The notes: a model not told the origin generated them from the sequence alone. A DNA stretch of 64,000 bases from Zhuqueibacter pondensis (GCA_034505955.1 JAPDQK010000002.1:124001-188000), one strand, 5' to 3'; counted from the stretch's first letter, positions 1-8,541 are shown. Numbers and translations: made by a program.

Positions 1-921
1 GAAGTGGCAGCCGCTGGCGGACACAACCTGATCATGATCGGCCCGCCGGGATCGGGGAAAACCATGTTGGCAAAGCGCTTTCCGACGATTTTGCCTGATC
101 TCACGCTCGACGAGGCACTGGAAACCACCAAGATTCATTCCGTGGCCGGCGTGCTGCCGCCCGACACCGCGCTGGTTGCCACCCGCCCGTTTCGTGCGCC
201 GCATCACACCGCCAGTTATGCCGGGCTGATTGGCGGCGGACAGGTTCCGCGCCCGGGCGAAGTCAGTCTCGCGCACAATGGCGTGCTGTTTCTCGACGAG
301 CTGCCGGAATTTGAAAAAAATGTGCTGGAAGTGCTGCGCCAGCCGATGGAAGACGGGCAGGTCACCATCTCACGTGCAATGTTGTCGCTCACCTATCCGG
401 CGGAATTCATGCTGGTGGCTGCGATGAACCCGTGCCCGTGCGGCTATGCGACGGATCCGGCCAACAAATGCTCGTGCACCCCGCTGCAAATCCAGAAGTA
501 TCTTGCCAGAATTTCCGGGCCGCTTTTGGATCGCATCGATATTCACATCGAGGTGCCGGCCGTCAAATACAAAGAGTTGGCCGGAGAACCAACGGGCGAA
601 CCGTCAGCGCAAATCCGCCAGAGAGTCGAAACGGCGCGCATGGTGCAATTGGCGCGCTTTCGTGGCCGCAAAAAGCTTTTCTGCAACGCGCGCATGGAAT
701 CGAAAGACATTCGCGAGTTCTGCAGGATCGACAGCCGCGGCGAGGAACTCCTGCGCATGGCGATCACTCGTCTCGGCCTGTCGGCAAGAGCGTATGATCG
801 CATTCTCAAAGTTGCGCGCACCATCGCCGATCTCGAGGGCAGCGCCGATATTCGACCGGAATTCATCAGTGAGGCGATCCAATATCGTTCCCTGGATCGC
901 AGTTTGGGCATGACCATTTAG
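1..921 (+). CDS. comM: YifB/ComM-type Mg-chelatase-like AAA+ ATPase, 5' truncated by window edge
   Basis: The reading frame is already open at base 1, so the gene starts upstream; the visible 306 residues are the C-terminal 60% of a family usually about 510 aa long. A Walker A motif GPPGSGKT lies at the start, a Walker B LFLDELPEF follows near residue 97, and the family signature NPCPCGY comes next, then the Mg_chelatase C-terminal helical domain. ComM is known as a hexameric branch-migration helicase acting on recombination intermediates during natural transformation; many non-competent bacteria also carry it, so its role here is not certain. The Lon-like N-terminal domain expected in this family would be outside the window. 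Confidence 0.93.
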   Translation, partial: EVAAAGGHNLIMIGPPGSGKTMLAKRFPTILPDLTLDEALETTKIHSVAGVLPPDTALVATRPFRAPHHTASYAGLIGGGQVPRPGEVSLAHNGVLFLDELPEFEKNVLEVLRQPMEDGQVTISRAMLSLTYPAEFMLVAAMNPCPCGYATDPANKCSCTPLQIQKYLARISGPLLDRIDIHIEVPAVKYKELAGEPTGEPSAQIRQRVETARMVQLARFRGRKKLFCNARMESKDIREFCRIDSRGEELLRMAITRLGLSARAYDRILKVARTIADLEGSADIRPEFISEAIQYRSLDRSLGMTI

Positions 922-949
922 ACTTTGCACCGCAACCCGACTTTTTTGT

Positions 950-1324
950 ATGACAAACAACCTTTCCGAATATTTGCACTATTATATTCTTTTGTCGCTC
1001 TTTGCGCTGCTGTTTGTTTTGCAGATCTGGGCCATGCTCAAAATCAAATTGATGCTTCAGCATGTGCTGGCCATCTACAAACGCATGCAGAAAATGGTGA
1101 TCAGCCCGGACACCGGCCCGGCGGCACAAGGCGACCTGCAACCTTCTCTCAAAGTTGGCGTACATTATAAACGGGTCTGTGAGTGCTGCCGGCACCGCGA
1201 GACTTTTCTCGAGGCTTCCGCCGGCAGTGTGTTCTTCTACCAATGCGGTTTGAGCAAACAAATGATTGAATTGGACGATTTCTGTTCCAGATTTGAGTTT
1301 GATCCTCAACGCGTGCAGATTTGA
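950..1324 (+). CDS. Small membrane-anchored hypothetical protein with C-terminal cysteine cluster
   Basis: A 124-residue protein that I do not recognise. One hydrophobic helix (about residues 10-30, YYILLSLFALLFVLQIWAML) is followed by a basic amphipathic stretch. The soluble C-terminal half has CECC, then two further cysteines, which could bind a metal such as zinc. It lies 28 bp after comM on the same strand and may be co-transcribed. No signal-peptidase site is evident, so it is probably a single-pass inner membrane protein with a cytoplasmic metal-binding knuckle. Function unknown. Confidence 0.6.
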   Translation: MTNNLSEYLHYYILLSLFALLFVLQIWAMLKIKLMLQHVLAIYKRMQKMVISPDTGPAAQGDLQPSLKVGVHYKRVCECCRHRETFLEASAGSVFFYQCGLSKQMIELDDFCSRFEFDPQRVQI

Positions 1325-1427
1325 TCCTTGATTTCCGAGGTTGGATTCTGGTTGCTGATTTCAACAAGAGGATCGGAGATCAGGGATCGAAAATGTTTTT
1401 TCAAATTATTGATGAAGAGATTCGCTT

Positions 1428-1811
1428 ATGCCAAACTATTTGACGCTTTCAGTCCGTCAGGAGGGCGAGGTGACGATTGTGGAGGTGCTGGTTCGCCGGA
1501 TTTATTTGAAAGTGGTGGAGGAGTTTCGCGAGGAGATCAATGATATTCTGGCCACTACCCATGGCCCGGTCTTGTTGGATTTGGGGAAAGTCAGTGTGAT
1601 GAACAGCGCGGGATTGGGGGTCATCATTGCCGCGCACGATTACATGCAGAAGCAGCAACGCCAGTTTCTCGTCGCCAATCTCCAACCCTTGATGCAGGAG
1701 ATTTTCAATCGCATGCAACTCGGAACGCTGATTACCACCGTGGCCTCGGTCACCGAGGGCTTGCAAAAATTGCAGGAAGCCCCACAGGAATCTCCAGTTT
1801 CGTTGACGTAA
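1428..1811 (+). CDS. STAS-domain protein, anti-sigma-factor antagonist type
   Basis: This 127-residue protein is a single STAS domain of SpoIIAA/RsbV length. The motif VLLDLGKVSVMNSAGLGVI carries the serine (Ser60) that aligns with the phosphorylated serine of anti-anti-sigma factors, although the usual Asp-Ser/Thr-Ser order is replaced by Met-Asn-Ser. In the family, a partner kinase phosphorylates this serine and so controls a sigma factor or other output. No HATPase kinase or sigma factor lies next to it, so the partner must be elsewhere. A roughly 10-residue polar tail follows the domain. Confidence 0.85.
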   Translation: MPNYLTLSVRQEGEVTIVEVLVRRIYLKVVEEFREEINDILATTHGPVLLDLGKVSVMNSAGLGVIIAAHDYMQKQQRQFLVANLQPLMQEIFNRMQLGTLITTVASVTEGLQKLQEAPQESPVSLT

Positions 1812-2378
1812 TCATTCCCCATGATCGACGGGTGAGACTCGGAATTTAAACATAGATTGTCCAGGCAAGGAAAAGCAATCTCTTGATCTTGCTGAAAAAG
1901 ATTGCCTGCGTAGTAGGCGGCACAACCAGCGCCGGCGCATTGCCAGCCAATCCCAAACGATCCACCTCGACTCCCCGTGCCCTCATCGTGAAGTTTTTTG
2001 CCTGAAAAATAAAAATCCCTGCCTCCGAGATGGGCCTTCAAAGGGCCGTGTCTGCACACGGTGGGCACCGCCTGAACGTTTTTTACTTCCACTGGATCCC
2101 GACATGTCGGGATGAGGCATGTAATACACGCCCAGAGCTAAGTTCCCAAATTGAAGGTGTTGGCTCTTTGATTTTATCCCATCCACCAGAAGCAGGGACG
2201 CTTTCAAAAACCTTTTGAATTGCTCCACTGCTTGACCGTTCGTTATTCGACCCAAGAACAATTTACAAGAATCCCTCAAAAAGTCAAGAGAAAAATTTTT
2301 TTCGATCGAAAATTTTTTGTGCGAATTTGCGCGACAAAAAATTTGCTTTTCGAGAGATGATTGCTTACATTAAAATGA
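1812..2378. other. Non-coding gap of 567 bp with palindromes and AT-rich promoter region
   Basis: I see no gene here. The left part has a loose inverted repeat (CAGGCAA near 1860, TTGCCTG near 1905). There is a perfect 18-bp palindrome at 2096-2113. The last 100 bp are very AT-rich and contain the 14-bp palindrome TTTTCGATCGAAAA at 2299-2312. A sigma-70-like pair (TTGCTT 2343-2348, 17-bp spacer, TACATT 2366-2371) lies directly in front of the peptidase gene. Confidence 0.6.
2096..2113. repeat. Perfect 18-bp palindrome
   Basis: ATCCCGACATGTCGGGAT reads the same on both strands. It could be an operator or the stem of an extragenic palindromic element; there is no nearby second copy in the window. 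Confidence 0.6.
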
Positions 2379-3608
2379 ATGGACTTGAGCCGGCCAAACA
2401 ACATGTTGCCGCAAACACGACTTCTTTCACATTCTCATGCGTGGTGGATCATGGTGCTGCTCGGGTTAGCCACCGCTCTGTCTGCCGATGATGAAGATCA
2501 CCCTCGTCGTCGCGCCCGTGATTTTGGTGTCGAAATCGGCATTTTGAAACCCGGCGCCCGCAACAGCATCACGGATGTCCAGGGTGTGCTGGTGGGACAC
2601 GCGACACTTTGCCGCGGCGATTCCGTACGCACGGGCGTCACTGCGATTCTTCCCCATAACGGCAACCTGTTTCAAGAAAAAGTTCCTGCCGCGGTTTTTG
2701 TTGGCAACGGCTTTGGCAAATTGATTGGCGTCACGCAAATCCATGAGCTTGGAAATCTCGAGTCACCCATTTTGCTCACCAACACCTTGAATGTGCCGCG
2801 CGTCGCGGATGCCTTGATTGACTACATGCTGTCGTTGCCGGGCAACCAACAAGTGCGCTCCATCAACGTCGTGGTCGGCGAAACCAATGACGGCTTCTTG
2901 AATGACATTCGTGGCCGGCATGTTGGCAAAGCAGAAGTTTTTGCTGCGCTCGAAAGTGCCAAAGCCGGGTCCGTGGAAGAAGGCTGTGTCGGCGCCGGCA
3001 CCGGCACCGTGTGCTTCGGCTGGAAAGGCGGGATCGGCACCAGCTCGCGGGTATTGCCAAAATCAGCCGGAGACTACACCGTTGGCGTTTTGGTGCAAAG
3101 CAACTTCGGCGGCGTGCTCACGATCAACGGCGCACCAGTGGGCCGGGAGCTTGGCAGGTTTGCCTTGAAAGAGGCGCTGCCCTATTCGGATGGCGAAGGC
3201 TCTTGCATGATTGTCATTGCCACGGATGCGCCGCTGGAGGCGCGCAATCTCAAGCGCCTCGCTGCGCGCGCCATGTTGGGCCTGGCTCGAACCGGCGGCT
3301 ATTGCGCCAACGGCAGCGGTGATTATGCCATCGCCTTTTCTACGACGACGGAAAACCGCATTGCCCATTCACCGCCTGACCGTGTTCAACTCTTGCGCTC
3401 GCTGGTGAATGATGAAACCTCGCCGCTGTTTCTTGCCGTGGTCGAAGCCACGGAAGAGGCGATCATCAATTCCTTGTTCATGGCAACCACCACGCGTGGC
3501 ATTGCCGGGCATGTCGTCGAAGCCTTGCCCCTCGCGCGCACTTTGCAAATTTTGAAAAAGTACAACGCCCTGCATCACAATCGTGATTTGCCTTCATGGA
3601 AAAAATAG
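2379..3608 (+). CDS. DmpA/S58-family aminopeptidase (P1-type Ntn hydrolase), exported
   Basis: A 409-residue member of the peptidase S58 family (L-aminopeptidase D-Ala-esterase, beta-peptidyl aminopeptidase). Conserved blocks include ITDVQGVLVGHAT, VVVGETNDGFLND, GCVGAGTGTVCFGWKGGIGT and VGVLVQSNFGG. The family self-cleaves in front of a nucleophilic serine; here this is Gly274-Ser275 in the block EGSCMIVIATDAPL, giving alpha and beta chains. A hydrophobic N-terminus (WWIMVLLGLATALSA) looks like a signal peptide, so the enzyme is probably periplasmic. The start could also be Met9 (base 2403), because the promoter -10 match ends only 8 bp before the first ATG. Substrate cannot be told from sequence. 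Confidence 0.9.
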   Translation: MDLSRPNNMLPQTRLLSHSHAWWIMVLLGLATALSADDEDHPRRRARDFGVEIGILKPGARNSITDVQGVLVGHATLCRGDSVRTGVTAILPHNGNLFQEKVPAAVFVGNGFGKLIGVTQIHELGNLESPILLTNTLNVPRVADALIDYMLSLPGNQQVRSINVVVGETNDGFLNDIRGRHVGKAEVFAALESAKAGSVEEGCVGAGTGTVCFGWKGGIGTSSRVLPKSAGDYTVGVLVQSNFGGVLTINGAPVGRELGRFALKEALPYSDGEGSCMIVIATDAPLEARNLKRLAARAMLGLARTGGYCANGSGDYAIAFSTTTENRIAHSPPDRVQLLRSLVNDETSPLFLAVVEATEEAIINSLFMATTTRGIAGHVVEALPLARTLQILKKYNALHHNRDLPSWKK

Positions 3609-3609
3609 C

Positions 3610-3822
3610 ATGCACGACCTTGGAAAAATCTTGATGCTCATTGGTGGCGTTCTGCTCGTTGCCGGCGCCATGCTCTATTGGTTGAAAGGCATTCCCTTTC
3701 TGGGAAAACTGCCGGGTGATATTTTGGTCCAAAAGAAAAATTTCACTTTTTACTTTCCTCTGGCAACGTGCCTTTTGCTCAGTGTCCTGTTGACGATTTT
3801 GCTCCATCTTTTTAGGAAGTAG
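3610..3822 (+). CDS. DUF2905 family small membrane protein
   Basis: Seventy residues with two transmembrane helices separated by the family hallmark GKLPGDI followed by NFTFYFPLATC. DUF2905 proteins are short inner-membrane proteins of unknown function found widely in bacteria. The chosen ATG lies one base after the stop of the peptidase gene; an in-frame upstream codon would overlap that gene and adds residues outside the family. The next gene follows after 2 bp, so translation is probably coupled. Confidence 0.88.
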   Translation: MHDLGKILMLIGGVLLVAGAMLYWLKGIPFLGKLPGDILVQKKNFTFYFPLATCLLLSVLLTILLHLFRK

Positions 3823-3824
3823 TC

Positions 3825-5180
3825 ATGAAAAGAAAATCTTTCGCTGCCATGGCACTTGGCCTGATCGTGCTGTGCCACGGCATCGATGCCGGTGCGACAG
3901 CGCATCCCGCTCGCGAATTCCACGCCATGCCTGCCGATACCGTCTCGCCCCGGCCCTCGGTTCACGCCATTCGCATCAATGGCCCCATCAATCCTCTGGC
4001 CGCGGAATACATCACCGGCGCCATCGATGACGCTGTCGATGCCAGGGCCGAATGTTTGATCATTGAATTGGATACACCGGGCGGCTTGATGGAATCCACG
4101 CGCATCATTACCAAGGCCATGCTCGCCAGCGAGATTCCGGTGGTGGTCTACGTTTCTCCTTCCGGCGCCAGAGCCGCCTCTGCCGGTGTGTTCATCACCT
4201 ATGCCGCGCATCTCGCGGCCATGGCCTCGAGCACGAATATCGGCGCCGCCCATCCGGTCAATATCGGCGGCACCGACACCTCCAAAACCATGATCGAGAA
4301 AGTCACCAACGATGCCGTCGCGCAAATCAAGGCCGTGGCCGAAAAAAGAGGCCGGAATGTGCAATGGGCGGAGGAAGCGGTGCGGAAGAGTGTTTCGATC
4401 ACCGAAAAGGAAGCACTGGCAAAAAATGTCATCAACTTCATTGCGCCGAACATCGACAGTCTGCTCATCCTGCTCGACGGCCACGAGGTCGATCTGGTCA
4501 ATCGCAAAACCAAATTGCGAACCGCTGGCGCTGCCCTCATCAGAAAGGAAATGAGCTGGCGGCACAAATTGCTCGACAAGATTTCCGATCCAAACATCGC
4601 CTACATTCTGCTGCTGCTCGGTATTTACGGCATCTTCTTCGAGCTTTCCAATCCCGGCGCGGTTCTACCCGGTGTTCTTGGCGGCATCTTTCTGATTCTG
4701 GCCTTCTATGCTTTGCAGACTCTGCCGGTCAATTGGGCCGGGCTGCTGCTGATTCTTTTTGCCGTCATTTTGTTCATTCTCGAAGTAAAAGTGACCAGCT
4801 ACGGCATCCTCACGATCGGGGGAATTGTTTCCATGTTTCTCGGCTCGGTGATGTTGTTCAACAAAGCGCCGACGATTTTTGAGCCGGCGATCAGAATATC
4901 GTTGCAAATTGTCGCCGTCGCCACTCTGGCAACCGCTGCGTTCTTTGCCTTTGCCATTGGTCTGGTCGTGAAAGCGCATCGCAAACAGGCCACGACCGGT
5001 CGCGAAGGCATGATCGGAGAAATTGGCACCGCGTTGACGAATCTCGACCCCGAGGGCCGGGTGCAAGTCCATGGTGAAATCTGGCAGGCGAGAAGTGATG
5101 AGCCAATCGACAAGGGCCAGACGGTCAGAGTTCTGGCAATCAGCGGGTTGCACCTGAAAGTGGAAAAGCTCGTCACTTGA
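3825..5180 (+). CDS. nfeD: NfeD-type membrane-bound serine protease (ClpP class)
   Basis: A 451-residue long-form NfeD. After a signal peptide, the ClpP-like protease domain (about residues 45-225) has ELDTPGGLMEST and the nucleophile Ser119 in ARAASAGVF; the general base is probably Lys159 in EKVTNDA, as in archaeal 1510-N. Four to five transmembrane helices occupy residues 255-390, and a C-terminal OB-fold NfeD domain ends the protein. Family members cleave the C-terminal tail of the partner slipin, whose gene follows at 5241, so the two form the classic NfeD/slipin (SPFH) membrane quality-control pair. Confidence 0.93.
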   Translation: MKRKSFAAMALGLIVLCHGIDAGATAHPAREFHAMPADTVSPRPSVHAIRINGPINPLAAEYITGAIDDAVDARAECLIIELDTPGGLMESTRIITKAMLASEIPVVVYVSPSGARAASAGVFITYAAHLAAMASSTNIGAAHPVNIGGTDTSKTMIEKVTNDAVAQIKAVAEKRGRNVQWAEEAVRKSVSITEKEALAKNVINFIAPNIDSLLILLDGHEVDLVNRKTKLRTAGAALIRKEMSWRHKLLDKISDPNIAYILLLLGIYGIFFELSNPGAVLPGVLGGIFLILAFYALQTLPVNWAGLLLILFAVILFILEVKVTSYGILTIGGIVSMFLGSVMLFNKAPTIFEPAIRISLQIVAVATLATAAFFAFAIGLVVKAHRKQATTGREGMIGEIGTALTNLDPEGRVQVHGEIWQARSDEPIDKGQTVRVLAISGLHLKVEKLVT

Positions 5181-5240
5181 ACGTTTTGATTCTGTTGAAT
5201 GAAGTTCATTTAAAATGCAAAACCTCAAAAGGAGGGTAGT

Positions 5241-6005
5241 ATGCAGATTGGAATAATAGTCCTTGTTGTGCTCGGCATCATGCTGCTCTCGAGCATGATC
5301 AAAGTGCTGCGCGAATACGAACGCGGCGTGATTTTCAGGCTGGGTCGATTGCTGCGCATCGGTGACAGAGCTTATAAAGGGCCTGGATTGATCATTTTGA
5401 TTCCCTTGATCGACCGCATGGTGAAAGTCAGCCTGCGCACGATCGTCATGGACGTGCCGCCGCAGGATGTGATTACGCGCGATAACGTTTCGATCAAAGT
5501 GAACGCTGTGATTTATTTTCGCGTCATTGATCCGGCCAAGGCCGTCGTCGAGGTCGAAGACTTTTTGTTCGCCACCTCGCAGCTTTCGCAGACCACCCTG
5601 CGCAGCGTGCTCGGGCAATGTGAACTGGACGAGCTTCTCGCTCACCGTGAGAAAATCAACGATCAATTGCAGAGCATTATCGATGCGCAAACCGAGCCGT
5701 GGGGCATCAAGGTCACCGCGGTCGAAGTGAAGCATGTCGACCTGCCGCCGGAGATGCAGCGCGCCATGGCCCGGCAGGCCGAAGCCGAGCGCGAGCGCCG
5801 CGCCAAAGTCATTCATGCCGACGGCGAGTTCCAGGCCTCAACGAAACTGGCCGAAGCCGCGCGCCAGCTCAGCTCCGATCCGACCGCCATTCAATTGCGC
5901 TACTTGCAGACGCTCACCGAAGTGGCTTCGGAAAACAATTCGACCACGATTTTCCCGGTGCCCATCGACCTGGTCAAAATCTTCCTGGATCGCAAAGAGA
6001 AGTAG
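5241..6005 (+). CDS. Slipin (stomatin/SPFH family protein)
   Basis: A 254-residue SPFH protein with one N-terminal membrane helix (residues 4-22), the stomatin signature REYERGVIFRLGR, and a helical region rich in Ala/Glu/Arg (MARQAEAERERRAKVIHADGE) that drives oligomerisation. A strong ribosome binding site AAGGAGG lies just before the ATG. Gene pairing with NfeD is the conserved operon arrangement; slipins scaffold membrane microdomains and are substrates of NfeD. The C-terminus has the SSDPTAIQLRYLQTL block typical of bacterial slipins. Confidence 0.95.
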   Translation: MQIGIIVLVVLGIMLLSSMIKVLREYERGVIFRLGRLLRIGDRAYKGPGLIILIPLIDRMVKVSLRTIVMDVPPQDVITRDNVSIKVNAVIYFRVIDPAKAVVEVEDFLFATSQLSQTTLRSVLGQCELDELLAHREKINDQLQSIIDAQTEPWGIKVTAVEVKHVDLPPEMQRAMARQAEAERERRAKVIHADGEFQASTKLAEAARQLSSDPTAIQLRYLQTLTEVASENNSTTIFPVPIDLVKIFLDRKEK

Positions 6006-6011
6006 CGGGTG

Positions 6012-6092
6012 ACGTGTAACGTTCTCATGATGGAACCTCGAAGATAAAATTCGTGCCAGTCAACATGACCTGCATAAGAGAACGTTACACGT
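6012..6092. repeat. 81-bp element with perfect 15-bp inverted ends
   Basis: ACGTGTAACGTTCTC (6012-6026) is repeated in exact inverse at 6078-6092 with 51 bp between. It begins 6 bp after the slipin stop. It could act as a terminator-like structure but has no T tract, so a small non-autonomous element or bidirectional hairpin is more likely. Confidence 0.6.
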
Positions 6093-6181
6093 TCCACAAT
6101 ATTCCGAACTTTTAGGGTCACACGAGCGTAAGATAGATTGCCGTCCCGGAAATTTCGTTTAACGCACTCGGAGAAAGCACC

Positions 6182-6853
6182 ATGCGCAAAATCATCTGCT
6201 TTGCGGTTCTGATCAGTCTGTTCTCTTGCGCCGCGCTGTTTGCGCAAACCGGCACGCTGCCGCAGATGGTCAACCGGATGTTCAATCCCGCGCTCTATCA
6301 GCAGAGAGTCGAAGCCATCGCCCCGGTGCTCGGCACTCTCGGAGAGCGTGAGGTGATCGGCCTCAACGGCGCGCTGGTGAATTACGGCGCCGGCGGCAAT
6401 TTGCACTATCAATGGCCGCTCAAAAAAGATCTGGCTGCCACGCTCGATCTCGCGATGATCTATCTCGATCTCGGCAATCCGTTTTTGCCATTTTACTCCC
6501 GGACCTATCGCAGCGCCGATGTCATGCTCGTGCCTTTCTTCTTCGGGCTGCGCCGCGACGTTTTGCGTGAAACTTTTGACAATTCCTTTCTGCCGTATCT
6601 GCAAGTCGGTGCCGGTCCTCTTGCCGGGTTTGCCTTTCCGTATGGTTACAGTTTCTGGGAAAGCTTGCGACACGCGACTACAGCGTGGACCATTGGCGGC
6701 TTTGCCGGCGCAGGTGTCAATTTTGCGATTGACAAGAAAACCGCCGGTCTCCTCGATTTACGCTATAATGTCATGATTTTCCCCGAAAGAATCGGACCGC
6801 GCCATGATTACAGCGGACCGGCGATTTCGGTTGGCGTGTTGCGGGGGTTTTGA
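6182..6853 (+). CDS. Secreted or outer-membrane hypothetical protein
   Basis: A 223-residue protein with a clear Sec signal peptide (MRKIICFAVLISLFSCAALFAQ). The mature part alternates short hydrophobic/aromatic strands with glycines (for example YGAGGNLHYQWPL, AGAGVNFAIDKKTAGLLDLRYNVM and a closing VGVLRGF ending in Phe), which is the pattern of a small outer-membrane beta-barrel. No family is recognised with certainty. It stands alone, flanked by inverted repeats on both sides. Confidence 0.65.
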   Translation: MRKIICFAVLISLFSCAALFAQTGTLPQMVNRMFNPALYQQRVEAIAPVLGTLGEREVIGLNGALVNYGAGGNLHYQWPLKKDLAATLDLAMIYLDLGNPFLPFYSRTYRSADVMLVPFFFGLRRDVLRETFDNSFLPYLQVGAGPLAGFAFPYGYSFWESLRHATTAWTIGGFAGAGVNFAIDKKTAGLLDLRYNVMIFPERIGPRHDYSGPAISVGVLRGF

Positions 6854-6874
6854 TCGAACCTCTGTTCTGATCGA

Positions 6875-6965
6875 TTAACCCCGATAATTCACGCGGTGCG
6901 CAAATCAAGTGCACTCTGCTTTCTGACCCAGCCTGAAAATATGAGTTGTGAATTATCGGGGTTAA
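6875..6965. mobile_element. Miniature inverted-repeat element, family I, copy 1
   Basis: Perfect 18-bp terminal inverted repeats (TTAACCCCGATAATTCAC at 6875-6892 and its reverse complement at 6948-6965) enclose 55 bp with no coding capacity. A second copy at 8239-8327 shares the termini but has a diverged interior. Size and structure fit a MITE mobilised in trans by a transposase encoded elsewhere. Confidence 0.75.
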
Positions 6966-7052
6966 GCCTGTGCGAGGATTGTCGACAGGAAGGGATGGCC
7001 GTGGTAACATCGGCGGCACCATTGAAATTGCTTCATCCACCATTCCGCAATT

Positions 7053-7258
7053 AGTAACCCCTTTGATCCTCAGCAGGGAATTTTCCAGTTCAATCGGCTC
7101 GGCTGCGCCCGGTGGGGAATCCGAAGTGCGATCGCTCACCGGCGCAGCCCGCGCACCGATTTGCCTCGAACAGAAATTCTGAAACGCCGGCTTGCAGAAA
7201 TTTTTTTACTCCGGGATAAAATTCGTCGAAGGTGGGGTTGGATTTTGGTAGCAGGCAT
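7053..7258. repeat. 205-bp direct repeat, copy A
   Basis: Nearly identical to 8337-8541 (only a handful of differences, including a 1-base change in a run near 7200 that shifts frame). Read on the minus strand it has protein-like frames (NPTFDEFYPGVKKF in this copy), so it is probably a duplicated fragment of a once-coding sequence. The two copies flank the DUF5615/DUF433 pair. Confidence 0.85.
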
Positions 7259-7407
7259 AAGCCTAAATCAGAATGGTTCACAGCCACCAACAGGATTGAT
7301 TTTCCGATGGGAAGCGTCCCCAAGGGGTAGGTATGATCAAAGGCAAGATTAAAAACGGATTAATTTCGCCGATGGCACACTTTTGTACGAACCGGCATAT
7401 CCCGCCG

Positions 7408-7794
7408 TTATGATGAATTTTCAAGACGAGGTGTCCGGCTGATACGGACATGGCCGGGTTGAATAACAACAAAAGAGTTTAATAAGTTTTCTCCCTGCTC
7501 ATTTATAACCTGCAGTACAGTCTGCACCAGCGTTTGCCGCGCATTACCGGGGAAGCGAATCAAAACAACGCCTGCCGACTCCGCCTGACTGGCAAACACC
7601 AGCCACCCGAAGTCTTTGTCTTCCGTTAGCAAAATCCGTTTCTCTGCGCCCGCTTGTTCAATCAGATCATGATCAACAGAACGCTGCGTGATCTCGCTCA
7701 CCGCGAGGACCTCGTAGCCTTCAGCACGCAAAGCGCGAACGACCGCAAAGTCACAGCTTTCATCCGCCAGAAATTTCAACGTCGCATGCTTCAT
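7408..7794 (-). CDS. DUF5615 PIN-like protein, toxin-like partner
   Basis: A 128-residue Mut7-C/PIN-like fold protein. The start KFLADESCDFAVVRAL supplies the first acidic pair (Asp11, Glu12), and ILLTEDKDFGWLVF supplies the second acidic cluster (Asp59, Asp61) expected to hold a metal ion for RNA cleavage. The gene overlaps the upstream DUF433 gene by 4 bp (ATGA), the standard arrangement of this putative toxin-antitoxin pair. The C-terminal tail beyond residue 115 is longer than usual. RNase activity is inferred from the fold family. Confidence 0.85.
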   Translation of the reverse strand: MKHATLKFLADESCDFAVVRALRAEGYEVLAVSEITQRSVDHDLIEQAGAEKRILLTEDKDFGWLVFASQAESAGVVLIRFPGNARQTLVQTVLQVINEQGENLLNSFVVIQPGHVRISRTPRLENSS

Positions 7795-8036
7795 GCAGCC
7801 GCCGGCAAGAGAATGATCTCATGCGCGAGCGATGCGGCGGCATATTCGAGCGCCGCTTTGATGTCCTCGCGCGTCAGACGCGGATAAGCATCTAATAAAT
7901 CGTCTTCCGTTGCCCCTTCGCCGAGCTTGCGAACGATCAACTCAACGGGGATGCGCGTGCCGCGAATGACCGGTTTGCCGAGCATGACAGCAGGATTGAT
8001 TTCGATGCGTTGTGTTACCATATTGGGTTTCTCCAT
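7791..8036 (-). CDS. DUF433 protein, antitoxin-like partner of DUF5615
   Basis: Eighty-one residues from MEKPNMVTQRIEINPAVMLG. The core GKPVIRGTRIPVELIVRKLGEG followed by LLDAYPRLTREDIKAALEYAA is the DUF433 helix-turn-helix signature. An upstream in-frame ATG exists (8138) but would add 34 hydrophobic residues unlike the family, so the start at 8036 is preferred; Met at 8021 is another option. DUF433 proteins are thought to bind their own promoter and neutralise the paired DUF5615 protein. Confidence 0.88.
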   Translation of the reverse strand: MEKPNMVTQRIEINPAVMLGKPVIRGTRIPVELIVRKLGEGATEDDLLDAYPRLTREDIKAALEYAAASLAHEIILLPAAA

Positions 8037-8171
8037 ACTGAAGATAGTCAATTCTCGATAAAAAATCAAGCACGGCTTTGGAAAGAAATCATACAAAAAC
8101 AAATTCGGAAACATCGGTTTACAGAAATCAGAAAACACAAGGTGGTGGGTGTAACCCCTCGGTCACGGGGG

Positions 8172-8219
8172 TGTCATTCTGGAAGCTTGCCTTTGCGGGC
8201 GTAGCCTCCTGAAAGACAC
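8172..8219. repeat. Dispersed TGTCATTC...AATGACA element, degenerate short copy
   Basis: Begins TGTCATTCTGGAAG and ends GCGGGCGTAGCCTCCTGAAAGACA. Compare the fuller copies near 9489, 16382, 18475, 28562 and 30550; the right end here is damaged. Confidence 0.55.
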
Positions 8220-8238
8220 CGCAGTAAAATTTTCACTC

Positions 8239-8327
8239 TAACCCCGATAATTCATGCGATGCGTAAATTGACTACACTTTGCATTTGAACTCGAGCCTAA
8301 AATGCAATTTATGAATTATCGGGGCTA
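8239..8327. mobile_element. Miniature inverted-repeat element, family I, copy 2
   Basis: Termini TAACCCCGATAATTCAT and ATGAATTATCGGGGCTA match copy 1 with one mismatch between arms. The interior differs from copy 1. It ends 9 bp before copy B of the 205-bp repeat, whereas in copy 1 the distance is 87 bp. Confidence 0.75.
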
Positions 8328-8336
8328 AACGAGTAT

Positions 8337-8541
8337 AGTAACCCCTTTGATCCTCAGCGGGGAATTTTCCAGTTCAATCGGCTCGGCTGCGCCCGGCGGG
8401 GAATCCGAAGTGCGATCGCTCACCGGCGCAGCCCGCGCACCGATTTGCCTCGAACAGAAATTCTGAAACGCCGGCTTGTAGAATTTTTTTACTCCGGGAT
8501 AAAAATCGTCGAAGGTGGGGTTGGATTTTGGTATCAGGCAT
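8337..8541. repeat. 205-bp direct repeat, copy B
   Basis: Direct-orientation partner of 7053-7258. On the minus strand one frame reads NPTFDDFYPGVKKFYKPAF onward to IELENSPLRIKGVT without a stop, suggesting a gene fragment. No transposase similarity is visible. Confidence 0.85.

Larger units (their letters stand above)
6854..7407. other. Non-coding gap holding a 91-bp inverted-repeat element and copy A of a 205-bp repeat
   Basis: No gene is supported. The segment contains the element at 6875-6965 and the repeat at 7053-7258, both with second copies near 8239-8541. From 7259 to 7407 I see nothing definite. Confidence 0.6.

Noticed and set aside
4665..5816. Minus-strand open frame of over 380 codons opposite nfeD and slipin
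   Set aside because: Composition is rich in His, Gln and Asp as expected of a shadow, and it spans two well-defined genes on the other strand.
7053..8541. 205-bp repeats as insertion-sequence ends
   Set aside because: They are in direct orientation, have no transposase frame, and one strand reads like a gene fragment.
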